Shown piece after piece: positions 37,292 to 46,293 of a DNA stretch of 64,000 nucleotides. The notes beneath the pieces are model-generated. The model did no database searches, had not been told where the DNA came from, and saw only the letters and a list, made by a program, of their open reading frames with translations. The position numbers and the translations under genes were made by a program. This stretch comes from Gp6-AA40 sp963818645 (lineage in GTDB: Bacteria; Acidobacteriota; Vicinamibacteria; Vicinamibacterales; UBA2999), in contig CAWFTF010000010.1 in NCBI GenBank assembly GCA_963818645.1, positions 1 to 64,000 on the forward strand, read 5' to 3'. Position 1 is the stretch's first letter, and each line of letters starts with the position of its first letter.

Positions 37292-37594
37292 CTACTTCGT
37301 GGCATCACCTCCATCAACCATGACGTTCTCCACGATGCCGGCACCGGCACGCCTGAACGCCGCAGCCGCCTGATATTCAGGTGACTCGAAGCAGGCAACG
37401 CCCTGCTCGAGGGTGGGGAACTCGATGACCACGAAGCGGTGGAAGTCGTGCGGTCCTTCGTTGATCTTGTAGCGGCCACCGCGCGCGAGGACCTTGCCTC
37501 CGTGCTTCGCGATGATCGCCGGCACCAGATCCGTGTACTTCTTGTATTGAACCGGATCGGTGATCTTCGCGCGTGCTACCCAGTACGCCGCCAT
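37292..37594 (-). CDS. DUF1330 family protein
   Basis: 100 residues, a ferredoxin-fold dimeric alpha/beta barrel. MAAYWVARAKITDPVQYKKY, GGKVLARGGRYK and VVIEFPTLEQGVACFESPEY are the family signature. The start overlaps the stop of the upstream amidohydrolase gene (TGATG), indicating translational coupling. The function is unknown; members resemble monooxygenase-like stress-responsive barrels. Confidence 0.88.
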   Translation of the reverse strand: MAAYWVARAKITDPVQYKKYTDLVPAIIAKHGGKVLARGGRYKINEGPHDFHRFVVIEFPTLEQGVACFESPEYQAAAAFRRAGAGIVENVMVDGGDATK

Positions 37595-39240
37595 CAGGGT
37601 TTTGCCTCGTAAACAATGCGTCCGCCCACCATCGTCATCACGGGTGCGATGTCCTTGATCTGGTCGGCAGGAATCGTCAGGTAGTCACGATCGAGCACGA
37701 CGAGATCGGCCAGCCGTCCCGCCTGAATCGATCCGAGATTGTTTTCCTGGAACACGAGGAACGCATTCCGGCGCGTGTGCGCGATGAGGGCGTCTTCGCG
37801 ACTGATCGGCTGACGCAGCGCCTTCGTCCCGCCGACCATCTTGCCGGTGACGGCCCAATAGAGCGTCGTGAACGGCAGGATCTGATTCGCGCGGCTTCCG
37901 TCACTCCCGAAGCCCCAGACGACGCCGCTCTTTTGAATCGTGTCGAGCGGCGCCATGTCGTAGGCCGCGTCGCCAAACACGCGCTGATTGATCCCGCCGT
38001 TGATCACGCCCCACGGATGGACGGCGGCGTACATGCCCAGTTCGCGCATGCGCGCGAGCTGTGTCGCGTTGAGCTGATTCACGTGCGCGAGCACCCAGCG
38101 CAGGTTCTTGATCGGGTATTGCTTATTGATCGCTTCGATCTGGTCGAGGAAGCCGTCGATCGTGTCGGTCAGGTTGGCGTGGACGTGCAGCGGCAGGTGG
38201 TCCTTGGCGATCTCGGTTGCGATCTTGCGCCAGAGCGCCAGTTGCTCCGGCTTCGGATCGGACTTCTTGATGAACATCGGATCGTGCAGCGGCCCGTAGA
38301 CGCTCTCGCCGTAGAAGATGTCATCGACGTAGTTGTCGCCCTGGAACAGCTTCATCTCGGCGATGCGCGGTAGCGCGCGATCGATCTGTTCCGCGGTGTT
38401 GCCCATGCCGACGCCGTTGATGCAGTAGGTGCGGACGTTGAGTTTGTCCTCGGCCGCCCACTTCTTGTACAGGCCGATCAGGTCCGCATCGCAACCAGCC
38501 ACACCAAACGCGGTCAGGCCGGCACGATTCAGGTCCTTGATCATGCCGAGCGTGCTGGCTTCGACTGCTGCTGGCGGCGCCTGCGGGAGCTTCGCGACGA
38601 GTGCGCGGAAGCCGTTCTCGGTAATCCGGCCTGTCGGGTGGCCGGCGCTGTCGCGCACGACCGCATCGTTCTGCGTCTTGTCATCGATGCCCATCGCCTG
38701 CAGTGCGCGACTATTCAGGTAAGCCTCGTAGTACGAGGCCTGCAGGAAGACGGGATTGTTCGGGACGACCTTGTCGAGCTCTTCACGCGTGAACGGACGC
38801 GGATCGTCGGCGAACTGCTCGATCGCCCATCCGCCGAGGTTGTAGATCCATTCGCCTGGCGCGACCGCCTTCGCGCGCGCGCGCAGCTTCTCGAGCGCGG
38901 CGGCTCGCGACCCGACTCCATCCCAACGCACTTCCCACTGCCACGTCGTTCCGGCGCGCGTGAGATGCATGTGGTTGTCGATGAGTCCAGGAATGACCGC
39001 ACGCCCGCGCAGGTCGATGCGCCGCGTGGCCGGCGATGCGAGCTTCGCCACCTCGGCATCAGTGCCGACAGCGACGATGCGATCGCCGCGGATGGCGACG
39101 GCCTGGGCGATCGAGAAGCGCTCGTCGACGGTGATGATCTTTCCGTTCGAGAGGATGACGTCTGGCGCGGGCTGCTGAGCGGGCAGTATGGCGACGCCAC
39201 TTGCGAGCGCGAGCACCAGAAGCATTGCTGACCGTCTCAT
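37594..39240 (-). CDS. Secreted YtcJ-type amidohydrolase
   Basis: 548 residues, intact. A signal peptide (MRRSAMLLVLALASGVAILP) is followed by IITVDERFSIAQAVAIRGD, the metal motif GLIDNHMHLTRAG, NLGGWAIEQFADDPRPF, the segment LPLHVHANLTDTIDGFLDQI and a C-terminal AGRLADLVVLDRDYLTIP. It is a zinc- or metal-dependent hydrolase in the amidohydrolase superfamily, paralogous to the broken gene at 27730, and probably periplasmic. DUF1330 follows in the same transcript. Confidence 0.88.
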   Translation of the reverse strand: MRRSAMLLVLALASGVAILPAQQPAPDVILSNGKIITVDERFSIAQAVAIRGDRIVAVGTDAEVAKLASPATRRIDLRGRAVIPGLIDNHMHLTRAGTTWQWEVRWDGVGSRAAALEKLRARAKAVAPGEWIYNLGGWAIEQFADDPRPFTREELDKVVPNNPVFLQASYYEAYLNSRALQAMGIDDKTQNDAVVRDSAGHPTGRITENGFRALVAKLPQAPPAAVEASTLGMIKDLNRAGLTAFGVAGCDADLIGLYKKWAAEDKLNVRTYCINGVGMGNTAEQIDRALPRIAEMKLFQGDNYVDDIFYGESVYGPLHDPMFIKKSDPKPEQLALWRKIATEIAKDHLPLHVHANLTDTIDGFLDQIEAINKQYPIKNLRWVLAHVNQLNATQLARMRELGMYAAVHPWGVINGGINQRVFGDAAYDMAPLDTIQKSGVVWGFGSDGSRANQILPFTTLYWAVTGKMVGGTKALRQPISREDALIAHTRRNAFLVFQENNLGSIQAGRLADLVVLDRDYLTIPADQIKDIAPVMTMVGGRIVYEAKP

Positions 39241-39331
39241 GTGTCCTCCGGCCGTTGCGGCTGCCCAAATCTATGGCTATTTAGGTCCCTTGACAACCCT
39301 CGAGTGCTCCCGGACACCCGATTTGCGTCGG

Positions 39332-39359
39332 TTGACAACCCCTCCACTGCGGCGATAAT
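39332..39359 (+). promoter_or_regulatory. Sigma-70-type promoter upstream of the paralog pair
   Basis: A perfect TTGACA (39332-39337) and GATAAT (39354-39359) are 16 bases apart, about 50 bases before the ATG at 39408. A second TTGACA at 39290 lies 42 bases upstream in a similar setting (TTGACAACCC occurs twice), which may be a duplicated -35 or an activator site. Confidence 0.6.
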
Positions 39360-39407
39360 CGGTGCCTGTCAGCGCATCGCACTCTTAAAACAGATCGGGA
39401 GACCGGC

Positions 39408-40197
39408 ATGAAAGCCCTCCGATTACTTATCGTGGCGGTGTTCGTGATGAACACGTCGATCGCCGCGCAGTGGTTGAAACATCCAACACCGGACATTCCG
39501 CGGACGGCGGATGGCAAGCCCGACATGTCGGCGCCTACGCCTCGTCAGTCGAATGGCAAGCCGGTTCTCGCCGGCCTGTGGCGTCCCGCGCCCGGCATCG
39601 TGGGCGACATGACTCGCGGCATGAAGAGCGGAGACGTCGTTCCGTTCCAGCCGTGGGCGGAGACGCTCTTCAAAGAGCGGCGCGCGAACGACAGCCGCGA
39701 CGATCCGACCGCCAGCTGCGTCGTCGGTGGCGTCCCGCGCTCGGACTTCGTTGGCTATCCCTTCAAGATTCTCGAGCGGCCAGAGATGGTCGTCATCATG
39801 TACGAAGCCGTGCACTCCTACCGTCAGATCTTTACCGATGGGCGTACGCTGCCGAAGGATCCGAATCCGGCCTGGTTCGGCTACTCGGTCGGGCCGTTGG
39901 GACGGAGACGTCTTCGTCGTCGAGTCGAGTGGTTTCAATGACAACGTGTGGCTCGACAACGCAGGACGGCCGGCGACGGAGCAGTTGAAGGTGACCGAGC
40001 GCTTCGTGCGGAAGAACTTCGGTCAGATGGAGGTTCAGGTCACGATCGACGACCCGAAGGCCTACACGAAGCCGTGGTCGGTCACGCAGCAACTGGCGTT
40101 TCAGGCAGACACGGAACTGCTGGAATACATCTGCAACGAGAACAACAAGTACTTCGAGATCATCCCGAAGACGACGGGGGAGCGAGGCTCGCGATGA
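39408..40197 (+). CDS. Secreted 'TADGKPD' family protein, paralog 1 (one frameshift)
   Basis: About 262 residues. The signal peptide MKALRLLIVAVFVMNTSIAA is followed by IPRTADGKPD, LAGLWRPAP, ERRANDSRDDPTASC and CNENNKYFEIIPKTTGE. A shift near 39897 splits the gene. The family is abundant in acidobacteria and has no known function that I can name. The next gene is a paralog with the same layout, and its ATG overlaps this stop (ATGA). Confidence 0.78.
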
Positions 40198-40979
40198 GAA
40201 GAGCGATGAACGGCGTCTGTGTCGCGCTTGCGCTCGTTGCTCTCGCGACTGCCGCGCCGGCGGCGCAGTGGCTGAAGCAGCCGACGCAGGGCATTCCGCG
40301 CACTGCCGACGGTAAGGCGAATCTCACGGCTCCCGCGCCGCGCCTGCCGGACGGCAAGCCCGATCTCTCGGGGCTCTGGCAGCCGGCCGCAATCCTGATC
40401 GGCGACCTCGCCGCGAATCTGCCGGCTGGCTCGGTGCCATACCAGCCGTGGGCGGAGAAGCTCTATAAAGAGCGGCGCGCCAACGATGGCCGCGACGATC
40501 CCACCGCGAGCTGCATCGTCGGCGGCGTGCCGCGATCGGACGCCGTGCCGTATCCGTTCAAGATCCTTCATGAGAAGAATCTGATGGTGATCCTGTACGA
40601 AGCCGTGCATTCGTACCGACAGATCTTCGCAGACGGCCGGTCGCTACCGGAGGACATGAACCCATCGTGGTTCGGATATTCCGTCGGGCGGTGGGACAAG
40701 GACACCTTCATCGTCGAAACCGCCGGGTTCAACGACAAGGGCTGGCTCGATAACTTCGGCAAGCCTGCGACAGACAAGTTGCGAGTCACCGAGAAGTTCG
40801 TGCGCAAGGACTTCGGGCACATGGACATCCTCATCACGATCGATGATCCCGGTGCCTACACCAAACCGTGGGACGTGGTGTTGCCGCTCATCCTACGGCC
40901 CGACACCGAACTGCTCGAGTACATGTGCAACGAGAACAACAAGTACTTCGAGATCATCCCGAAGGTTGGCAGCAAGTAA
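40194..40979 (+). CDS. Secreted 'TADGKPD' family protein, paralog 2
   Basis: 261 residues, intact. The signal peptide ends near APAAQ. It shares with paralog 1 the blocks GIPRTADGKAN, PDGKPDLSGLWQP, RRANDGRDDPTASCIVGG, YEAVHSYRQIFADGRSLP and CNENNKYFEIIPK. The order of conserved blocks is the same over the full length, so the pair arose by tandem duplication. The function is unknown; export and tight translational coupling suggest the two products act together or form a heteromer (inference). Confidence 0.82.
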   Translation: MRRAMNGVCVALALVALATAAPAAQWLKQPTQGIPRTADGKANLTAPAPRLPDGKPDLSGLWQPAAILIGDLAANLPAGSVPYQPWAEKLYKERRANDGRDDPTASCIVGGVPRSDAVPYPFKILHEKNLMVILYEAVHSYRQIFADGRSLPEDMNPSWFGYSVGRWDKDTFIVETAGFNDKGWLDNFGKPATDKLRVTEKFVRKDFGHMDILITIDDPGAYTKPWDVVLPLILRPDTELLEYMCNENNKYFEIIPKVGSK

Positions 40980-40998
40980 GAGCATTGGTGATGTCAGG

Positions 40999-41060
40999 AT
41001 TGGTGATTGTTGATTCGTTGTTGATTGCTGATTGTTGATTTGCGATTGAGATCCTCAATC
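40999..41060. repeat. 7-bp repeat array with hairpin (GATTGTT word)
   Basis: Words GATTGTT, GATTCGT, TGATTGC, TGATTGT, TGATTTGC follow one another, and GATTGAG pairs with CTCAATC around ATC. It is AT-rich against a GC-rich background and has the same word as 59650-59790. Confidence 0.75.
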
Positions 41061-41090
41061 GACTTGACGCAGGATTCAAGGAGCACCGCG

Positions 41091-41576
41091 ATGCGTACAG
41101 TGATCGTCTTCGTGACAGGATTGGCGATCGGGACGGTGATGTCGCCGCTCCTCGCGCAGGGAGATCGGCTGCCCGGCGTCAACAACATGAACCACGTGGC
41201 GATTGCCTATGACAACTTCGACGAGGCGTTCGACTTCTACACGAAGAAGATGGGCTTCAAGGAAGGGTTCACGGTGAGGAACGCGCAAGGCCAGCCGGCC
41301 CTCTCCTACATTCAGGCAAGCCGCGACACGTTCATCGAAATTGCGCCCGCCAATGCGAATCGCAAGGCCGGGCTCAATCACTACGGGCTGCACGTTGCCG
41401 ACTTGAAGGCATATGTCGCCGCGTTGAAGCAGCGCGGCGTCATGGTCGACGAGGTTCGGGAAAGGCCTGACGATTCGATGGTTGCCAATGCCACCGATCC
41501 CGCTGGTGTGCGGATCGAGATGTTCCAGTTCGGGCCGGGTTCAGCGCAAGGCAAGGCGATCGCGGCCTGGAAGTAG
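41091..41576 (+). CDS. Exported VOC-family protein
   Basis: 161 residues. AAGGAG lies seven bases before the ATG, and the N-terminus MRTVIVFVTGLAIGTVMSPL is a signal peptide or anchor. The glyoxalase/dioxygenase-fold half is clear: MNHVAIAYDNFDEAFDFYTK, NHYGLHVADLKAYVAALKQR and ATDPAGVRIEMFQFGPG. Metal-ligand positions are His in MNHVAIAY, His in NHYGLHV and Glu in RIEMFQ. Secreted VOC proteins of this kind are rarely characterised; the substrate is unknown. Confidence 0.83.
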   Translation: MRTVIVFVTGLAIGTVMSPLLAQGDRLPGVNNMNHVAIAYDNFDEAFDFYTKKMGFKEGFTVRNAQGQPALSYIQASRDTFIEIAPANANRKAGLNHYGLHVADLKAYVAALKQRGVMVDEVRERPDDSMVANATDPAGVRIEMFQFGPGSAQGKAIAAWK

Positions 41577-41578
41577 GC

Positions 41579-43030
41579 GTGGACGCCGGTCCTCGGTCTT
41601 CGGTCCCCGGTCTTCGGTCCTGCATCGCCGCGATTGCGGCGCTGGCGTGTATTTCGATGCTCGCCAGCGCTCAAGCTCCTGACATCCTTGCCACGTCGAT
41701 GCGCGCCATGGGCGCGTCGAATCTCGAGTCCATTCAGTATTCGGGCTCCGGCTCGAGCTTCACCGTTGGGCAGGCGCCTGGCCCGGGTGCACCGTGGCCG
41801 CGATTCGAGTTGACGAAGTACGTCGCGACCGTCAACTACGCCGCGCCTGCGATGCGCGAGGAAACAGTCCGCCGCGACGTGGACTTCCCGCCGCGAGGCG
41901 GAGGCGCAGGTCCGTTCAATCCGGCGACCGGTCAGGGCGGCATGCGACCAATTCCTGGCGAGATCATTCAGAACGTCGTTCGTGACGGGCGCAACGATGC
42001 AGGGCTGGTTCAGGTCGCGTTGACCCCGCACGGATTCCTCAAGGTCGCCGGGAGCAACAAGGCTCACATCAATGGCCGCTCTGTCTCGATGACGATCGGC
42101 AAGTACAGCGTGACGGGTGTCATCAACGAGCAGAACCTCGTCGAAAGCGTCGAGACGCGACTTGCGAACAACGTCCTCGGAGATGTTGCAGTCAGGACGG
42201 TCTTTTCCGGATACAAGGACTATGGCGGGGTGAAGTTCCCGTCTCACATCGTCCAGACGCAGGGCGGCCATCCCACTCTCGACCTCAACGTGAGCGACGT
42301 TCAGCCGAACAGCGCCGCTGCGCGTGCCTGAGCGTCCCGGCACCACCGCCGACGGCACCGCAGCCCGTCTCCGCGAAGACCGAGGCTCAGAAGATCGCGG
42401 ATGGCGTCTGGTTTCTCGACGGTGGCGCACCGATGAGCGTGCTCGTCGAGTTCAGCGATCACGTGGTCATCATCGAGGGGCCGCAGAACGACGAGCGCAC
42501 CGAGGCCACGATCGCGGCGGTCAAGCAGCTCCTGCCGTCGAAGCCGATTCGCTACGTCGTCAACACGCACCAGCATTTCGATCATTCGGGGGGGATTCGA
42601 GCCTACGTTGCGGCGGGCATTCCGATCGTGACGCACGAGAAGAACAAGTCGTATTGGGAACGCATCCTCAGGAATCCGTTCACCCTCGAGCCCGATCGCC
42701 TGGCGCGCGCGAGCCGCAGTCCCACGATCGAAACGGTGGGAGAGAAGCGAGTCCTGAGTGACAGTTCCATGGCGCTGGAACTCCATCACCTGCAGGGGAA
42801 TCTTCACGACGAGACACTGCTCGTCGCGTATCTTCCGAAGCAGAAACTACTGGTGCAGGCCGATGCGTTTCATCCGACGGCCAGGCGCCAAGCCTCTCGC
42901 CGCGCCGCCGCCCTTCACCATCAATCTGGTCGAGAACATTCGCCGGCTGAAGCTGGACGTCGAGCGAGTCGTGCACCTGCACGGCGGGATCGATTCGATG
43001 GCAACGGTCACAGCAGCGGCGGGTCTTTAG
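41579..43030 (+). CDS. MBL-fold hydrolase with N-terminal LolA-like domain (two frameshifts)
   Basis: About 483 residues. The start is uncertain: a GTG at 41579 precedes a 7-bp repeat array that would be translated (GPRSSVPGLRSC); a hydrophobic segment IAAIAALACISMLASAQ follows. Residues of about 30-245 resemble the C-terminal domain of the cytochrome at 849 (both end near a GVK(F/M)P... DVQPN block). The MBL domain follows, with IADGVWFLDGGAPMSVLVEF and the zinc motif NTHQHFDHSGGIRAY. Shifts near 42333 and 42880 interrupt the gene; the restored end is LDVERVVHLHGGIDSMATV. The substrate is unknown. Confidence 0.78.
41588..41621. repeat. 7-bp repeat array (GGTCCTC/GGTCTTC word)
   Basis: GGTCCTC GGTCTTC GGTCCCC GGTCTTC GGTCCTG, an exact 7-base rhythm, lies within the possible N-terminus of the MBL gene. 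The word is the reverse complement of the array at 13602. Confidence 0.75.
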
Positions 43031-43048
43031 ACCTGCCGTCGCCGACTG

Positions 43049-43454
43049 TTACGGCGCGATGATTCGGAGGGTCGGGAAATAGGCCCGATAGCGCTTCGCG
43101 TCGCGCGTCAGCAGCGTGAGATCGGCGAGCGCGGCGTGTGCGCCGATATAGAAGTCAGGCATCGGTGTCGGACGCATACCACCGCGCTTCCGATACTTCA
43201 GGAAACACTGTCCGGTGAGAAACGCGGCCTCAAACGGCAGAGGAAGGCGCCGGTAGTAGCTTTCGGGCAACGCCTCGTCCAGATCCTCTATCCGTTCGAA
43301 GCGAACCGACACTTCCGCGTAGATGATCGGGTTGATGGCCAGCATTCCACGTGCGGGCGGCTTCCGCCAGCATCGCGGCGGACCAGTCACCCCACTCCGC
43401 ATCGTCCGTGAGGACATCCAGAATGACGTTGCTGTCCACGAGAGTGCCGGTCAC
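43049..43454 (-). CDS. vapC: PIN-domain toxin of a VapBC-type pair (one frameshift)
   Basis: About 135 residues. The N-terminus VDSNVILDVLTDDAEWGDWS gives the first acidic residue, INPIIYAEVSVRFE the second, and MPDFYIGAHAALADLTLLTR the third and fourth, which completes the PIN ribonuclease site. A shift near 43350 separates the first third. The start GTG lies one base after the antitoxin stop. VapC toxins cleave RNA, often initiator tRNA or rRNA. It probably forms a complex with the VapB-like protein upstream. Confidence 0.82.
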
Positions 43455-43455
43455 G

Positions 43456-43686
43456 TCAGCCTCGCGTCAGCTTCATGATCTGGTCGGTCGTGATGCGCCG
43501 GGTGCCTTTACCGCGCATGTGCTCGATGAGCGCGCGGCCGCGGTCCGGTCTCTTGGGAGCGGACGCCTTCTTCATCCGCACCGCATCGCGGTCGATCTCG
43601 AACTCGACTTCGGTATTCGGCAGCAGGCCGAGTTTCTCCCGAATGTTCATCGGGATCGTGACCTGTCCCTTGCTGGTGATCCTCAC
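43456..43686 (-). CDS. vapB: AbrB/MazE-type antitoxin of a VapBC pair
   Basis: 76 residues. The swapped-hairpin DNA-binding domain is MRITSKGQVTIPMNIREKLG and the segment LPNTEVEFEIDRDAVRMKK follows; the C-terminal part (IEHMRGKGTRRITTDQIMKL) would wrap the toxin. The start is a GTG with GGAG eight bases upstream, embedded next to a large palindrome. As an AbrB-type antitoxin it would both neutralise the PIN protein and repress the operon through that palindrome. Confidence 0.85.
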   Translation of the reverse strand: MRITSKGQVTIPMNIREKLGLLPNTEVEFEIDRDAVRMKKASAPKRPDRGRALIEHMRGKGTRRITTDQIMKLTRG

Positions 43687-43688
43687 GG

Positions 43689-43714
43689 TAATACTCCTAC
43701 CGGTAAGAGTATTA
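43689..43714. promoter_or_regulatory. 26-bp palindromic operator of the vapBC pair
   Basis: TAATACTC (43689-43696) and GAGTATTA (43707-43714) are perfect inverted repeats around a second palindrome TACCGGTA; only one symmetric pair of bases fails to match. It lies 3-28 bases upstream of the antitoxin GTG and covers the ribosome-binding site, so it fits autorepression by an AbrB-type dimer. Confidence 0.75.
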
Positions 43715-43751
43715 CTGGCATCATGAGGCTGTCAAAAGACGGGACCTAGGC

Positions 43752-45369
43752 CTACTTCTCCGGAGTCTGATCGCCGCGCTCACGCCCGAATTTCGGCTCC
43801 TTCGAGCTCCCCACAACCTGGATGCGCAGGAGCGTTCCCGAACCCTCCTTGGAAAAGAACGGATCGACGGGTCTCAACACCCATCGCTTCCAACCGGTCA
43901 TGGTCTGGGAGACTGTGGCCTCGAGTCTCAGCGTGCCATGAAAATCCAGCGGCGTCCCGATCGAGGTCATAGCTGCCGGCGAGATCGACTCCTGAACCGG
44001 GCACGGCAAAGGAGAGTGATCGGAAGGTGATCACCTCGTTTTCGAGCTTGAACCTGCCCGCCATGACAGAAACCACGGCATCGATTTCGTCGTTCTCTGG
44101 CTGGCCTTGACCGCGACGGCTCAGGCTGTCGATCTGGTTCTGAATCGTGGAACGCAGAAACTTGCCCTGGGTTATTTCGAATCGTCCATCGAGGAGCAGC
44201 TTTTCTCGCACCTTGCCGGTCAATGGCGGAATGGCGATGGTTGTCTTCAGAAAGATCTTTCCCTGCATGAAAGGTGCGCCTTTCATGGCGAGCGTCAGAA
44301 TGTCGCGAAGGTTTCCGGCCGGCATCGAGACGTCCAGGCTGATGGTGCGGCGAATATCTCCGTCATGCTTGAGGATGCCACCGCTGGTCGTGAAGTGCGT
44401 CGAGCCAAGAGTGCCGTTCACCGGCTTCAGGATGGTGTCGCCGTTGGTGCCATCCACGAGCACTTCGAAGGTGGTTCGCAGAGGGACTGGATTGCCTGCC
44501 TGCTTCAGCCTGAAATCCGGGACGGTGGCTTCACCACGGACATCGACCGACGAGAGACTGCCTTCGAATCGTCCCGACGAGTGGAGAATACCGGCGATGC
44601 CGGAGAAGACTCCCAGATCCGCGTTGTCGAAGCGATAGTCTCCACTGATGGGTGAATCTCCAGGTTCGCCGGCGACCCACGGTCCGAACGTGCCCGTGCT
44701 CTGAATCTCTCCCGGCGGCTTGGCATTCGTCAACTCAGCCTCGTATTTCATCGCCACGTTCTCGCCGGCGGATTCCAGTCTGATTCGATGAATGTCGAAA
44801 TGGAGGGGAGTCTTCTTGCGGTCTTTCGGCAGAATCGTCAACGCGGCGTTCGTGACGATCACTTCTTCGAAGAGAATCCTTGGCGGCGATCCCCTGTTAT
44901 CCTCACCGTCGACGACCTTCTCGTCGGCCCCGGAGTCGAGCTGTGGACGTTCACCTTTTGGCGGCACATTGATTTCCATCCCGTCAATGGTGACGAGGCG
45001 TACGATCGTCGTCTCATCGAACAACGTTCCCAGATCCACGTCGAAACTGAATTTCTTCATCGAGAACATTGGCGGAAGATCGCGACGGCCCTTGTGGCGC
45101 AACAGCACGTCGTCACCTTCGACACCAACCCGTACACCCCGGCCGCGTCTGAACAGCATCTGTACGGGCGAGAATTCAGGCATCCGCACACGAACGGCAG
45201 CCAGTTCGACGTCGCTGTCGAACCGGCTTTGCAGGTAGGCAATCGCCTGCGTGCGGATATAAGGCTCGAAACGATTGGCGAGGACATAACCGGTCACCGA
45301 CAGCGCGACGAGCACCGTCACCGTAACGGCCGCGATGCCGATGAGCCATTTCTTCCGTCTTCCTGTCAA
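43752..45369 (-). CDS. AsmA-like membrane-anchored protein (one frameshift)
   Basis: About 539 residues. A single N-terminal helix (WLIGIAAVTVTVLVALSVTG) precedes a long beta-rich periplasmic region with ANRFEPYIRTQAIAYLQSRF, several 'FGPWVAGEPGDSPISGDYRF'-like blocks and MPAGNLRDILTLAMKGAPFM. This is the AsmA/DUF748-like family linked to lipid transport and envelope homeostasis. A shift near 43960 hides the end, which continues GTPLDFHGTLRLEATVSQTM to RERGDQTPEK. The start is a TTG overlapping the stop of the receiver gene (TTGA). Confidence 0.75.
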
Positions 45370-45773
45370 CGTGTTGGGACCTGTCCTCTCTGCCGTGCCC
45401 GGCCTCTATCCGCGAGCAGCCGTTGAATCGTTGCCAGCAACAAGGCCCCAGAACAGGGCTTCGCGAGGACGACATCGCAGCCAGCGGCGGTCGCTTCGTC
45501 TCCCTGCGTCACCGCGGAGCCAGTCACCACGACAATTGGCACCTTGGAGGTGGCGGGTAGCTGCCGGAGCCGCCGACACAACTCCACGCCGTCCAAGCCC
45601 GGCATCCCGATGTCGGTGACGACGAAGTCTGGAGCGGAGGTCTGCGCCAGTCTCAGCGCTTCTCGCCCTGACCCTGCCTCGAGGACTCGAAGGCCTCCGC
45701 GGCGAAGGGCTTGTGCTAAGAGAAGACGGAGTTCGGTGTCGTCATCGACCACGAGCCCGACTGAGGTCGCCAT
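45366..45773 (-). CDS. Stand-alone response-regulator receiver domain
   Basis: 135 residues from ATG 45773. Acidic pocket in GLVVDDDTELRLLLAQAL, phosphoacceptor Asp in FVVTDIGMPGLDGVELCRRL, Thr in IVVVTGSAVTQ and Lys in VVLAKPCSGALL: a complete CheY-like domain without an output domain. It would relay phosphate to another protein or titrate a kinase; no histidine kinase is nearby. It overlaps the AsmA-like gene, and the truncated receiver precedes it by two bases. Confidence 0.85.
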   Translation of the reverse strand: MATSVGLVVDDDTELRLLLAQALRRGGLRVLEAGSGREALRLAQTSAPDFVVTDIGMPGLDGVELCRRLRQLPATSKVPIVVVTGSAVTQGDEATAAGCDVVLAKPCSGALLLATIQRLLADRGRARQRGQVPTR

Positions 45774-45774
45774 G

Positions 45775-46077
45775 TCACGTTCCATGCGACACCGAGCCCC
45801 TGGTACGGACTTCATCCATCTTGGTCAGAGCAATCACGGGAATTCCGCGCGTCGAGATGTGGGCCTTGAGACGGGCTGTGGTTTCGCCATCGAGATCAAA
45901 GTCCAACACGATGAAATCGGGCATCAGCTCGAGCGCCTTGGCCACGCCGTCGTCGCTGTCATTCGCTTCGCTGGCGCGAAATCCCTCGCTGGTCAGATAC
46001 GCGGCGTAGCCTTCGGTGGCGTCCCGGCGATGAATAATCAGGACATGCAACGGAGAATCGGCCTGTCGGGGTGTCAC
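45775..46077 (-). CDS. Truncated receiver domain
   Basis: 100 residues from a GTG. VLIIHRRDATEGYAAYLTSE replaces the usual acidic pocket (no DD pair), the phosphoacceptor Asp is in MPDFIVLDFDLDGETTARL, and Thr is in PVIALTKMDEV. The protein stops before the conserved Lys strand, so it is about 20 residues short. It may be a degenerate receiver or end early through a base error. It is followed at once by the complete receiver gene. Confidence 0.65.
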   Translation of the reverse strand: MTPRQADSPLHVLIIHRRDATEGYAAYLTSEGFRASEANDSDDGVAKALELMPDFIVLDFDLDGETTARLKAHISTRGIPVIALTKMDEVRTRGSVSHGT

Positions 46078-46241
46078 ACATGCTCCTGTCGACCGACCGC
46101 AGTTCGATCGACATTACGCCTGAAGGGCCCGGCCTGTCGGTCCTGTTTTGCACACCCCTGATCCGACGTGACACGGGGGTCGTGGTCGTTGGGGAGCGGG
46201 CATGCGCAGCCCCCTTAATTGACGCTGGCGACGGAGGAGCC

Positions 46242-46276
46242 GTGGTGGGCCGGACGCATCAGCGCCAGCCCACCAC
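46242..46276. terminator. Hairpin between receiver genes and kinase remnants
   Basis: GTGGTGGGC (46242-46250) pairs perfectly with GCCCACCAC (46268-46276) over a 17-base loop, just downstream of the minus-strand kinase/chimera end at 46294. No T-tract is visible, so the terminator call is tentative. Confidence 0.4.
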
Positions 46277-46293
46277 CCTGAGGTGAAGCGCGG

